Origin: Saccharibacillus alkalitolerans
GTDB lineage: Bacteria; Bacillota; Bacilli; Paenibacillales; Paenibacillaceae
Assembly: GCF_011090185.1 (NCBI RefSeq)
Contig: NZ_JAAFGS010000001.1
Span: forward strand, 1,178,001 to 1,242,000
DNA length: 64,000 nucleotides
Reading direction: 5' to 3'
Within the stretch, counting starts at the first letter, position 1, and every line of letters begins with the position of its first letter. Below are positions 34,463-43,214 of this stretch, one piece after another. Made by a program: the position numbers and the translations under genes. The notes below the pieces were generated by a model. That model worked only from the letters and a program-made list of their open reading frames with translations. It was not told the DNA's origin and made no database searches.

Positions 34463-36918
34463 GCTGGCAAAACGAACGCATCGACATGAACGTCTACAGC
34501 CAGGGCGAAGTCGACCGCTGGGTCTACAGCACCTGCAACCTCTGCTCGATCGGATGCGGCTGCGAGATTGCCGTCAAGGACGAAAAAATCGTCGGCATCC
34601 GCGGCAACGGCAAGCATCCGATCAACCGCGGACGGCTCGGCCCGAAAGGCGAAAACCAGTGGCAGGCGAACAACAGCCCCGACCGCCTTCTCTCCCCTCT
34701 GATCCGCAACGAGCTCGGCGAACTGGTCCCGGCTTCCTGGGACGAAGCGATGAATCTGATCGTGTCCAAAATGAAAGAAGCGCTGAACGACAAAGGCCCG
34801 AACAGCATCTCCGTTTATTCGACCGGGCAGGCCTTCCTTGAAGACTATTATACGATCGCTAAGATCGGCAGAGCCGGACTCGGCACGCATCTGCTCGACG
34901 CCAATACCCGGCTCTGCACCGCCACGACCGAATTCTGCCTGCTGCAGTCGTTCGGAGCGGACGGCACGCCGGCTTCCTATGACGACGTCGACGAGACCGA
35001 GACGCTCATGCTGTTCGGACATAACGTCGCGGAAACGGGCACGGTGCTGCACGAGCGCATCATGGACCGCAAAGCGCGTACGGGCAAACCTTACATCATC
35101 GCCGTCGACCCGCGCAAAACGCTGACCGTGCGCGGCGCCGATCTGCATCTGCAGCTGCGCCCGGGCACCAACGTGCCGCTGCTGAACGGCCTTTTGAACA
35201 TGATTTTGCAAAACGGCGCCGCGGACGAGGATTTCATCCGTCAGCATACGATCGGCTTCGAAGAAATGTCCGGCGCTCTGGAGGAATGGACGGCGGAACG
35301 CACTTCGGAAGTCACCGGCATCCCTGACGAGACGTTGAAGGAGGCCGCGCGCATCTTGTCTGAGACCCCTTCGCTCGTTTCGACGACGCTGCAGGGCGCT
35401 TTCCAGAGCGCGGACGCGACGACCGCCTGCGTAGCGATCAACAACATCCACCTCGTGCGCGGATTGATCGGCAAGCCCGGTTCCGGACCGCTGCATATGG
35501 CGGGCCAGCCGAGCTCCTCGGCCAACCGGACGGCAGGCGGCGTCGGCACCTATCCCGCGCACCGCAACCCGATGAATCCGCAGCATCTCGAAGAAATGGC
35601 GAAGCTGTGGAACGTCGACGTCTCAATGCTGCCCGCCGGTCCCGAGAAAGGCATCGAGGAGCAGCTGGAAATGATCGAGCAGGATCAAATCGACGTGTTC
35701 TGGAATATCGGCACCAATCCGCTCGTTTCCCTTCCGAACCGCAAGCGGGCCGAATCGGCTCTCAAAAAAGTATTTTTCATCATGCAGGACCATTTCCTGA
35801 CGGAGACGTCCAAAGTCGCCGACGTGGTCCTCCCCGCCGCCATGTGGGGAGAAAAAACGGGCACGATGGAAAATGCCGACCGGACGATCAATCTGCTGCG
35901 CAAAGCGGTCGAGCCGCCGGAGGGCGTGCGCACGGACCTGGACATTCTGCTCGACTTCGCCAAGCGGATGGACTTCCGGGACAAGGACGGGAATCCGCTG
36001 ATTCGCTACTCTGCGCCCGAGGAAGCGTTCGAAGAATGGAAAGAAGTGTCGCGCGGCCGTCCGTGCGACATGACCGGCATCACCTACGACAAGCTGGAAG
36101 CCCATAACGGCCTTCGCTGGCCGGTTACGGCCGAGCGGCCGGAAGGCACGGTCCGCCTCTACGAGGATCTGAAGTTCCATACCTCCGCGGACTACGCCCA
36201 GAGCTATTCGAAAGACCAATTCACGGGCCGCGCCCTGACGCACGACGAATACGCGGACAAAAAAGCCGACGGACGCGCGATTCTGCACGCGACCCGCTAC
36301 AACCCGCCGTCCGAGCAGCCCGGCGGCGACTTCCCGATGTGGCTGACGACCGGCCGGCTCGTCTGGCACTGGCATACGCGCACCAAGACGGGGCGCTCGC
36401 CCTATCTGCAGGCCGCCGCTCCGCACGGCTACGCGGAGCTGCACGAAGACGACGCCCGCGAACACGGGATCGTCGAAGGCGAAGTTATCCGCATCACGTC
36501 GCCGCGCGGCTGGATCGAAGTGCCGGCGAAGATCGGCGACGCCGTGCAGCGCGGACTGATCTTCGTGCCGTTCCACTTCGGCAGCTGGGAGAGCAACCAG
36601 GCCGCCAACGACCTGACGGCGGACTTCGTCGATCCGCTGTCCAAGCAGCCGACGTTCAAGCAGTCGGCCTGCCGGATCGAGAAGCTGCGCCGCCAGCATC
36701 TCGTCGCCAGCGGCGAAACGCTCGGCTATATCGCCGAGCAGTACAGCATGAGCGTGGACGACCTGTTGAAAGTCAACCGTATGGAGACCCCTTACGGCAT
36801 CCAGATCGGGCAGCAGCTCGAAGTGCCGATCTCGGTCATGAACGCGCCGATCCAACCGTATACGCCGCAGCGAACGGATTTCAAAAAGACGCCGATCGAG
36901 GAGAAAGACGAACAATAA
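34459..36918 (+). CDS. Molybdopterin oxidoreductase (nitrate reductase/formate dehydrogenase-like) with C-terminal LysM
   Basis: 819 residues, no Tat signal, so cytoplasmic. The N terminus has C26-x2-C29-x3-C33, but position 61, where the fourth [4Fe-4S] Cys is expected (x27), is Gly (NRGRLGPKG). The likely Mo ligand is Cys153 (DANTRLCTATTEF). Downstream are FGADGTPASYDDVDETE, ADVVLPAAMWGEKTGTMENADRTINLL and a C-terminal bis-MGD-binding domain (TGRLVWHWHTRTKTGRSP...). Residues about 746-791 form a LysM domain (ASGETLGYIAEQYSMSVDDLLKVNRM). It belongs to the NapA/NasC/FdhA superfamily; the substrate is uncertain. It is translated together with the 143-residue gene before it. Confidence 0.9.
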   Translation: MSWQNERIDMNVYSQGEVDRWVYSTCNLCSIGCGCEIAVKDEKIVGIRGNGKHPINRGRLGPKGENQWQANNSPDRLLSPLIRNELGELVPASWDEAMNLIVSKMKEALNDKGPNSISVYSTGQAFLEDYYTIAKIGRAGLGTHLLDANTRLCTATTEFCLLQSFGADGTPASYDDVDETETLMLFGHNVAETGTVLHERIMDRKARTGKPYIIAVDPRKTLTVRGADLHLQLRPGTNVPLLNGLLNMILQNGAADEDFIRQHTIGFEEMSGALEEWTAERTSEVTGIPDETLKEAARILSETPSLVSTTLQGAFQSADATTACVAINNIHLVRGLIGKPGSGPLHMAGQPSSSANRTAGGVGTYPAHRNPMNPQHLEEMAKLWNVDVSMLPAGPEKGIEEQLEMIEQDQIDVFWNIGTNPLVSLPNRKRAESALKKVFFIMQDHFLTETSKVADVVLPAAMWGEKTGTMENADRTINLLRKAVEPPEGVRTDLDILLDFAKRMDFRDKDGNPLIRYSAPEEAFEEWKEVSRGRPCDMTGITYDKLEAHNGLRWPVTAERPEGTVRLYEDLKFHTSADYAQSYSKDQFTGRALTHDEYADKKADGRAILHATRYNPPSEQPGGDFPMWLTTGRLVWHWHTRTKTGRSPYLQAAAPHGYAELHEDDAREHGIVEGEVIRITSPRGWIEVPAKIGDAVQRGLIFVPFHFGSWESNQAANDLTADFVDPLSKQPTFKQSACRIEKLRRQHLVASGETLGYIAEQYSMSVDDLLKVNRMETPYGIQIGQQLEVPISVMNAPIQPYTPQRTDFKKTPIEEKDEQ

Positions 36919-36993
36919 GCCCTAAGATCGACCGTTCTCAAGGAGGCGGCGGGGGAGGAACAAGCCTTCGCGCCGCCCGAATGACGCCGCACA

Positions 36994-37031
36994 AAAAGCC
37001 CGCGACCTTTCTCGAAAGGTCGCGGGCTTTT
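36994..37031. terminator. Strong bidirectional terminator
   Basis: AAAAGCCCGCGACCTTTC (36994-37011) and GAAAGGTCGCGGGCTTTT (37014-37031) pair perfectly over 18 bp. It separates the oxidoreductase operon from the convergent ECF41 operon. Confidence 0.94.
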
Positions 37032-37049
37032 GGCTTTGGATCCAGCTTT

Positions 37050-37103
37050 GGATTTGGCTTTTGCTTCGGATTTGGCTTTTGCTTCGGATTTGGCTTTTGC
37101 TTC
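37050..37103. repeat. 18-bp tandem repeat, three perfect copies
   Basis: GGATTTGGCTTTTGCTTC occurs three times without change at 37050, 37068 and 37086, with degenerate flanking copies on both sides. It lies between the terminator and the 3' end of the sigma gene. On the minus strand it reads in frame as KQKPNP repeats. Confidence 0.93.
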
Positions 37104-37153
37104 GGTTTTGTCGTCACTGCTGCTCGTTTTCCGCCTCGCATAGCCGCCTGCCG

Positions 37154-38107
37154 TTAAATTCGGCCCAGCTTCTCCGGCCCGATCACCACATAAATCCGGT
37201 CGATCAATGCCGAATCCGGCTCCGTATACGGCATGATCGCCATCCGGGCTTCTCCGCCCTCACGGTACACCAGCTGCGGTTCGCCGTTCACGGATTCGAC
37301 GGAGGCGGCCCAGCTTCGCGCTTCCTTGAAAATCCGGCGGGAAGTCAGCAGCGCGCATACGCCTTTTCTGCCTTCCATCGGCCGAACGATCGTGCGAATG
37401 CGCGCTCCCCCGCCGTCGGCGGTCAGCACCGGACGGTCGCCGAGCAGATTCAGCACGCCGTCGATATCGTACGCGGCGAATGCCCGTTCGAAGCGGCGCA
37501 GCAGCTCCGTCCGCTCCTTCGCCGTTTCTTCCTCCGCTTGAATCGGCGCAAGCCGCGTCTCCCCTTCCGCAGGCTTAAGCTTGCGTTTCGCGCGGCTTAA
37601 GTTCTGCCTTAAGGCGCTCTCCGACCTGCCGACCATGCCGGCGATCTCATCGTATCCGAAGCCGAACGCTTCCCGCAAAACGAAAACCGCGCGTTCGGCG
37701 GGAGTCAACCGTTCCAGCATGACCATGTAAGCGAACGAAAGCGCGTCGCCGCGTACCGCCGACTCTTCGGGGCCGAGGGCCGCCTCTCCGACCGGCTCCG
37801 GCAGCCAATCCCCGACATACCGTTCGCGCCGGCCGCGCGCGGAGTTCAGCAGATTGAGGCTGCGATTGACGGCGGAGCGGGCGATGTCAGACTTGGGATG
37901 ATCCGGCATCGCCGGCATTCTGCGCGACAGCTCGGCGAACACGTCCTGCACGATATCTTCCGCGTCCGCCGCCGATCCCAGCATCCGGTAAGCGATCGCG
38001 AACGCATATTTGCGATAACGGCGGTAAAGCCTGCCGATGTCGTCGGAATCTTCCGTGCCCGGTATATCCGGTGCCCGCGTTTCTTCCCGGCCTGTCTCCG
38101 TTCGCAT
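37154..38107 (-). CDS. ECF41 family RNA polymerase sigma factor
   Basis: 317 residues. Region 2 is at about residues 26-95, region 4 at about 125-180, and a SnoaL-like extension of about 115 residues follows. The linker motif WLPEP (101-105) and DGGG (231-234) in the extension are diagnostic of ECF41, where the extension takes the place of a separate anti-sigma factor. The partner gene upstream (17-base gap, AAGGAGG before the ATG) encodes an AhpD-like protein, the conserved ECF41 neighbourhood. Confidence 0.95.
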   Translation of the reverse strand: MRTETGREETRAPDIPGTEDSDDIGRLYRRYRKYAFAIAYRMLGSAADAEDIVQDVFAELSRRMPAMPDHPKSDIARSAVNRSLNLLNSARGRRERYVGDWLPEPVGEAALGPEESAVRGDALSFAYMVMLERLTPAERAVFVLREAFGFGYDEIAGMVGRSESALRQNLSRAKRKLKPAEGETRLAPIQAEEETAKERTELLRRFERAFAAYDIDGVLNLLGDRPVLTADGGGARIRTIVRPMEGRKGVCALLTSRRIFKEARSWAASVESVNGEPQLVYREGGEARMAIMPYTEPDSALIDRIYVVIGPEKLGRI

Positions 38108-38124
38108 AGGCAGTCCTCCTTTTT

Positions 38125-38595
38125 TTACTCCAGCTTAACGCCGGGATACATCCCTGTCGAGATCGAGATCCGGTTCCAGGCATTGATCGTGTTGACGACC
38201 ATAACCAGATCGACATACTCCGCTTCGCCGAAGTATTGGCGCGCCCCTTCGTATACAGGGTCCGGCACGCCGCGCTCGCCGATGTCGACCAGACACTCCG
38301 CAAGCTCCAGCGCCGCGCGTTCGCGTTTCGTGAACACCGGCGAATCGCGCCAGACGGCGAGCAGCAGCAGCTGTTCCTCGTAATCGCCGAGAGCGCGCAG
38401 GTCCGCCGCATGGGCGGCGACGCAGTAGGCGCAGCCGTTGAGCTGCGAGACGCGCGTCTTGAGCAGTTCGACCAAGGACTTGTCCAGGCCGCTTCCGCCG
38501 ATAAACTTCTCCAGCGCCAGCATAGTGCGGAACGCTTCGGGATTCGCCTTGCGATGATTCAAACGAAGATGAGGCTGAGCATGTACGGCATTCAT
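38125..38595 (-). CDS. Carboxymuconolactone decarboxylase/AhpD family protein
   Basis: 156 residues. The redox motif is Cys55-x2-Cys58 with His62 (NGCAYCVAAHAADLRALG), as in AhpD-type alkylhydroperoxidases. It probably reduces a peroxide or handles an electrophile; the physiological substrate is unknown. It is first in the operon with ECF41, and is expected to be the sigma factor's main target. The ATG follows AGGAGGAATTAAA. Confidence 0.93.
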   Translation of the reverse strand: MNAVHAQPHLRLNHRKANPEAFRTMLALEKFIGGSGLDKSLVELLKTRVSQLNGCAYCVAAHAADLRALGDYEEQLLLLAVWRDSPVFTKRERAALELAECLVDIGERGVPDPVYEGARQYFGEAEYVDLVMVVNTINAWNRISISTGMYPGVKLE

Positions 38596-38646
38596 TTTAA
38601 TTCCTCCTCAGGAGCAGATGGGCGCGTCGAGCGCCGCTGTCCATGA

Positions 38647-38673
38647 GACAAACCGCCCCGTCGTTTTGTGACA
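38647..38673 (-). promoter_or_regulatory. ECF41-type promoter
   Basis: Minus strand: TGTCACA at 38673-38667, then 16 bp, then TGTC at 38650-38647. The ECF41 consensus is TGTCACA-N16-CGTC, so the -35 is a perfect match and the -10 differs at one base. It lies about 50 bases before the AhpD-like gene. Confidence 0.75.
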
Positions 38674-38712
38674 GCCCCTGTCCCGATTCGCAGCCTTTTT
38701 TTGCGGATGCGC

Positions 38713-38755
38713 AAAAAAGACGCCGGGAAGTTCCTTTAGGAATCTTCCCGGCGTC
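38713..38755 (-). terminator. Terminator after the GH2 gene
   Basis: GACGCCGGGAAG and CTTCCCGGCGTC pair perfectly; on the minus strand TTTTTT follows (38718-38713). It lies about 85 bases beyond the glycosidase stop. Confidence 0.9.
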
Positions 38756-38837
38756 AGGCCGCGTCCGCGCATTTAACCTTCCGCTTCCCGCGCTTCTTAA
38801 CGCTTTTTAGAGATTTTTAGAGATTTTCAATAAATAA

Positions 38838-41639
38838 TTAGCGGATCATCCGCTCCAGCTGCTCCAGCGCGATCTCGAACGTCGGCGCGAATTTCTCCGA
38901 CCGCGCATAGTTCAGCACGCTGCTCAGGAACTGGCGGCCGTCCGGCGACTCTCCGGCCGCGTCCGCGTCGACGGCGCAGACAAGCAGGCTGCCGCCGCCC
39001 GTCCTGCATTCGAACAGCAGGCCCAGCTTGTGGTTGCGCTCGAAGTTGTCGATCGTCTGCACGATCGGCTCCCATTCGGACGGCGTGCCGTCGAGAATGA
39101 TCGAACGCGAATTCATGACGACGTTCCACCAGGCGTACGTCGAATGCGTTTCGCTCGGGAATTCGCTCAGCGCCGGATGCTCGGGGCGGATCAGCAGGCC
39201 GTGCGTGCCGACCGGAATTTTGCGGTCCATGCTTTCCGAGATCGAACGGAACATCGGGAAGCACCAGAAGTCCGCCGCGTAAGTGCCTTCGATCGAATTT
39301 TCCAGCGCGGAGACGTTCGGCATCAGCAGCACTTTGCCCCCTTGTGCCAGCAGCGCTTTCGCTTCGTCCGTCAGGCTCTCGAACACCTGCACGCCGCCGA
39401 AGTCGGCGGCCGCGTTCGCCGGATAGATCCACAGATCGTAATTCTTGTACACGTCCGTGCCGTTCAAACGAAGCGTCAGTTCGACTTTTTGCATCGCGTC
39501 GACGTTCGGCAGCGCCAGCTCGATGCCGCCCAGTTCGAACAGATCGCCGTTCGCCGTCACTTCGGCCGCAATGACGCCTTCGCCCATTTTTTCGCTGCCG
39601 GAACGCAGCGACCAGCTTACTTCCAGCGCGCCCGGCGCTTCCTGCCGGAACCAGCTTAGCTCGACGGCCGCCCGGAACGTATCCCCGCCGACGAGGTTAT
39701 ACGACGGGAATCTCGCCAGCAGCACCGCATTGTCGCAGAACGAACGCCAGTCTTCCTCCGTAATCAAGCCTTTGGAATCCATGAACGCGTCGAGCGCGCC
39801 GACAAGAGCCGTACCCTGCCCGCTGAAGTCCTGCAGATCGAGGAGTTGAAAGCCCGCCAATTTGCGCGAACGCAGCGCCGCTTCCAGTTCTTCTTTATAG
39901 TTCTCCATCGCCAGCTTGCCCGAATTTTCGAAGTAGGCCCGCGCCAGATGGCCGAGTCCTTTTTCCTCCAGACGCTGCTTGAAAATCTTGAAATTCTCCG
40001 CTTTCAGCGAACCGGTGTATTTGTCGATCTCGCGGAAATCCGGGTATGTCGCGTATTGTCCGATCTCGTGCGACAGAACCGGAAGCGGCGATACCCAATC
40101 TCCCCCGCCGTCTCCTTCCACCGTTTTCATCTCCGTGCCGTACTGGATCTGGATCTGCTTCGTGCCGCCTTCTTCCCCGTCTCCCGCTTGAACCTGCGAA
40201 GGGTAGATCGCTTCGTCGTAATCGGTCAGCGTGCTCGGCGGATCGACCTGGATATGGCCCTGCGGCGCGTCGCACATCGCGTACGAGCCGCGGAACCGGC
40301 GTTCGCGCGTAAAGCGCACGCCGCAGAAGAAGTCGTCGTGCTCCAGCAGTTCCGGCACCCATTGGTGATTGTTCGAACCCTGCGTGTACAGCGGACGATC
40401 GTCGAACTCTTTGTATCCTTTCAGGATGGAGTCGATCTTCTCCCGGCTGCCCCACAGCTCGTTGCCGAGCGAGAACATGACGAACGACGGATGATTGCCG
40501 AAAGCCTTCAGAATCTCATAACCTTCCGAGATCAGATAATCCTGCTCCGCCTGATCATGGTTCTCGTCGCCCGGTACCGTCACGGTGCCCCAGAACGGCA
40601 GCTCCGGCTCCATGTAGATCCCCAGCATGTCCGCCGCGGCGAACGCCGCTTCCGGCGGGCAGGCGGTATGGAAACGGTAATGGTTCATGCCGTACGATTT
40701 GGAGATGTTCAGCACTCTCACCCATTCGTCGACGCTTGTCGGCGCATAGCCGGTCAGCGGGAAAATGAGTCCGTCGTGCTTGCCGCGCAGGAACGTCCGC
40801 TGCCCGTTGATCTCGAACTTGTCGCCGGCCGGCCGGAACTCGCGCAGACCGAATACGCTCTCGGTCGTATCGACCGCTTCGCCGTCCGCGTCCAGCAGTT
40901 CCAGCTTCAACCGGTACAGTTCCGGCGACCATTCGCTCCACGGACGGGCTTCTTCGCCGAGCGGATACGTCACGTCGACGTTCGATCCGTTCAGCGCGAA
41001 CTCGGCCGGCTCCGGCGCATGGAATCCTTCGCCGTTGAAGCTCTCCGCGGAGACGCGCAGTTTCGCGGCCGCGGCGCCTTCCACGCCGGCGGTAATCCGG
41101 ACGCTTTTCTCCCCGACGTTCGGATACGTGCGCAGCTCTTCAAGGCGGGACTCTCCGTACACCCGCAGCTCGACGGCTCCCGTGATGCCGTTCCAGTTGG
41201 TCTGCGTATCCGGCGACGTCATATGCCCGCCCTTCGTCGGATAGCCGACGTTATCGACGCGAATCGTCAGCTCTGCCGTGCCCGGACGCAGCCTGCCCGT
41301 CAGGTCGTAGACATGCGGCGCGTTCAGGCTGTCGCGGCTGCCGATCTCTTCGCCGTTCAGCCAGACCGTCGTCATCCGCGTACGTTCCAGATGCAGGAAT
41401 ACGGCGCGCTCCGCAAGTTCGTTCGTCACCTCGATCTCTCTGGCGAACCAGGCGGAACCTTCGAACTTGTATTCGTCCGTCAGCGAGCCGGTCAGCTTCT
41501 CTTCGCTGCGCTTGCCTTTGCGTGCGTGCGACGTGGTACCCGGCAGTTCCATCGTATCCTCGAACGCGCTCGGACGCCCTTTTTGCTCCTCGTCCAGACT
41601 CAGCTTCCAGACTCCGGACAGATCTATTTTGTTCAACAT
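38838..41639 (-). CDS. Glycoside hydrolase family 2 protein (beta-galactosidase/glucuronidase-like)
   Basis: About 933 residues. An N-terminal jelly-roll sugar-binding domain (ARE.EVTNELAERAVFLHLERTRM, WLNGEEIGS) is followed by an Ig-like domain, a TIM barrel and long C-terminal domains. The acid/base is Glu394 in SLGNELWG; the nucleophile is probably Glu525 in VLSHEIGQYATYP. No signal peptide, so it acts on imported oligosaccharides. GH2 contains several activities, and the exact one cannot be assigned. The ATG at 41639 is chosen for GGGAG 8 bases upstream. A LacI-type palindrome and a cre-like site precede it. Confidence 0.9.
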   Translation of the reverse strand: MLNKIDLSGVWKLSLDEEQKGRPSAFEDTMELPGTTSHARKGKRSEEKLTGSLTDEYKFEGSAWFAREIEVTNELAERAVFLHLERTRMTTVWLNGEEIGSRDSLNAPHVYDLTGRLRPGTAELTIRVDNVGYPTKGGHMTSPDTQTNWNGITGAVELRVYGESRLEELRTYPNVGEKSVRITAGVEGAAAAKLRVSAESFNGEGFHAPEPAEFALNGSNVDVTYPLGEEARPWSEWSPELYRLKLELLDADGEAVDTTESVFGLREFRPAGDKFEINGQRTFLRGKHDGLIFPLTGYAPTSVDEWVRVLNISKSYGMNHYRFHTACPPEAAFAAADMLGIYMEPELPFWGTVTVPGDENHDQAEQDYLISEGYEILKAFGNHPSFVMFSLGNELWGSREKIDSILKGYKEFDDRPLYTQGSNNHQWVPELLEHDDFFCGVRFTRERRFRGSYAMCDAPQGHIQVDPPSTLTDYDEAIYPSQVQAGDGEEGGTKQIQIQYGTEMKTVEGDGGGDWVSPLPVLSHEIGQYATYPDFREIDKYTGSLKAENFKIFKQRLEEKGLGHLARAYFENSGKLAMENYKEELEAALRSRKLAGFQLLDLQDFSGQGTALVGALDAFMDSKGLITEEDWRSFCDNAVLLARFPSYNLVGGDTFRAAVELSWFRQEAPGALEVSWSLRSGSEKMGEGVIAAEVTANGDLFELGGIELALPNVDAMQKVELTLRLNGTDVYKNYDLWIYPANAAADFGGVQVFESLTDEAKALLAQGGKVLLMPNVSALENSIEGTYAADFWCFPMFRSISESMDRKIPVGTHGLLIRPEHPALSEFPSETHSTYAWWNVVMNSRSIILDGTPSEWEPIVQTIDNFERNHKLGLLFECRTGGGSLLVCAVDADAAGESPDGRQFLSSVLNYARSEKFAPTFEIALEQLERMIR

Positions 41640-41658
41640 GGTCATCACTCCCGATTAT

Positions 41659-41764
41659 TGAATGCGTTTTCGTTAATATCCGGAAACGGAGCGCGCCTGA
41701 ATTTCTTCGCCGGTCCGTTCCGGTCTCCCTGTAATACTATAACGCTTTCGGAAGCGCTGTACAA
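41659..41764 (-). promoter_or_regulatory. GH2 promoter with operator in the spacer and a cre-like site
   Basis: Minus strand: TTGTAC (41764-41759), 17-bp spacer, TATAGT (41741-41736). The spacer is almost wholly filled by the palindrome AGCGCTTCCGAAAGCGTT (41758-41741), which has the form of a LacI-family operator. Downstream, CGAAAACGCATTCA (41672-41659) fits the cre consensus at 12 of 14 positions. Both would give sugar-specific and catabolite repression. Confidence 0.62.
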
Positions 41765-41781
41765 TTCCATATTCTTATATG

Positions 41782-41813
41782 AAAAAATCCCCGATTCTTA
41801 TGGAATCGAGGAT
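41782..41813 (-). terminator. Terminator after arsB
   Basis: GAATCGAGGAT and ATCCCCGATTC pair with one mismatch; on the minus strand TTTTTT follows. Confidence 0.87.
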
Positions 41814-41850
41814 CTTCCGGCCGCTTTCCTTCCGTTTCTGCCTATATCGA

Positions 41851-43146
41851 TCAGAGAATCAGCAGCCATAAATAAAGTCCGAACAGCGTGATGAACAGCG
41901 TCGGAATCGTCAGCACGACCCCGATCTTGAAATACGTGCCCCACGTGACGCGAATGCCTTTGTTGTTCAGCACGTGCAGCCACAGCAGCGTCGCCAGCGA
42001 GCCGATCGGCGTCAGCTTCGGTCCGAGATCCGCGCCGATGACGTTCGCGTAGACCAGCGCTTCGTGGATTCTGCCGCCGACGTCCGCCGTATCGATCGCC
42101 AGCGCCCCGATCAGCACCGTCGGCAGGTTGTTCATGACCGACGACAGCACGGCGCTCAGGAAGCCCATTCCCATCGTCGCCGCGAACAAGCCGTGCTGCG
42201 AGAAGCTCCGGATGCCTTCCGCCAGCAGGTCGGTCAGTCCCGCGTTGCGCAGGCCGTAGACTACCACGTACATGCCGACGGAGAAAAAGACGATCGACCA
42301 CGGCGATTCCTTGATCACCGCCGCAACCGAGATCGCGGGACTGCGCCGGGCCATGATCAGAAACAGAATCGCGATGACCCCTGCGGTCAGCGACAGCGGA
42401 ATTCCCGCCAGCTCGCCCGCGAAATATCCGATCAGCAGCAGCACGACGACGACCCACGAGACGCGAAACAGCTTGGGATCATGGATCGCCGTGGACGGCG
42501 CTTTGATCCCGGCGGCGTCGAAGGTTCGGGGAATGCTTTTGCGGAAAAAGAAATACAGCACGCCCAGGCTCGCCGCCAGCGCGAACAGATTCGGCACGAG
42601 CATGACCGCCGCGTACCGCATGAAGCCGATGCCGAAATAATCCGCCGACACGATATTGACCAAATTGCTGATCAGGAGCGGCAGCGAGGTCGTGTCGGCG
42701 ATGAAGCCGCCCGCGATGATGAACGGAAACACCTGCTTCTCGTCCAGCTTCAGCGCCCGCACCATCGCCAGCACGATCGGGGTCAGGATCAGCGCGGCTC
42801 CGTCGTTGGCGAACAGCGCCGCGACGACCGCTCCGAGCAGAATCAGATAAACGAACATCCGGATTCCGCTGCCTCTCGCCGCGCCCGCGACGTGCAGCGC
42901 CGCCCATTCGAACAATCCGACCCGGTCGAGCACGAGCGAGATCAGGATGATCGCCACGAAGGCCAGCGTCGCGTTCCAGACGACGTCGGTCACGTCGCGA
43001 ACGTCCTGCAGGCCGACGACGCCCGTCAGCAGCGCGAGCGCCGCGCCCCCGCAGGCGGACCAGCCGATCGGCAGGCCGTAAGGACGGCGAATGACCAGAA
43101 ACAGCGTCAGAACAAAAATAAATACAGCCCACAGCGCAGCGTACAC
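41851..43146 (-). CDS. arsB: Arsenite efflux membrane protein ArsB-like
   Basis: 431 residues with about 11-12 membrane helices. [16 protein letters not shown] and [22 protein letters not shown] are the conserved ArsB/ion-transporter half-helices. It should export arsenite or antimonite. GTG start at 43146 after TGGAGG. No arsR, arsC or arsA is next to it; the nearest regulator is a LysR gene upstream on the same strand, separated by a hairpin. NhaD/CitM-type transport is the alternative reading. Confidence 0.9.
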   Translation of the reverse strand: MYAALWAVFIFVLTLFLVIRRPYGLPIGWSACGGAALALLTGVVGLQDVRDVTDVVWNATLAFVAIILISLVLDRVGLFEWAALHVAGAARGSGIRMFVYLILLGAVVAALFANDGAALILTPIVLAMVRALKLDEKQVFPFIIAGGFIADTTSLPLLISNLVNIVSADYFGIGFMRYAAVMLVPNLFALAASLGVLYFFFRKSIPRTFDAAGIKAPSTAIHDPKLFRVSWVVVVLLLIGYFAGELAGIPLSLTAGVIAILFLIMARRSPAISVAAVIKESPWSIVFFSVGMYVVVYGLRNAGLTDLLAEGIRSFSQHGLFAATMGMGFLSAVLSSVMNNLPTVLIGALAIDTADVGGRIHEALVYANVIGADLGPKLTPIGSLATLLWLHVLNNKGIRVTWGTYFKIGVVLTIPTLFITLFGLYLWLLIL

Positions 43147-43167
43147 ACGTCAACCTCCAGTAATAAA

Positions 43168-43187
43168 GACGGCCTGCAAGGCCGCCT
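43168..43187 (-). terminator. Probable terminator between lysR and arsB
   Basis: On the minus strand AGGCGGCC, loop TTGCA, GGCCGTCT and TT form a short hairpin with a T tail in the 68-base gap between the lysR stop and the arsB start. Confidence 0.5.
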
Positions 43188-43214
43188 TCTCGCATCGAAA
43201 TAAACTCTTATAGA

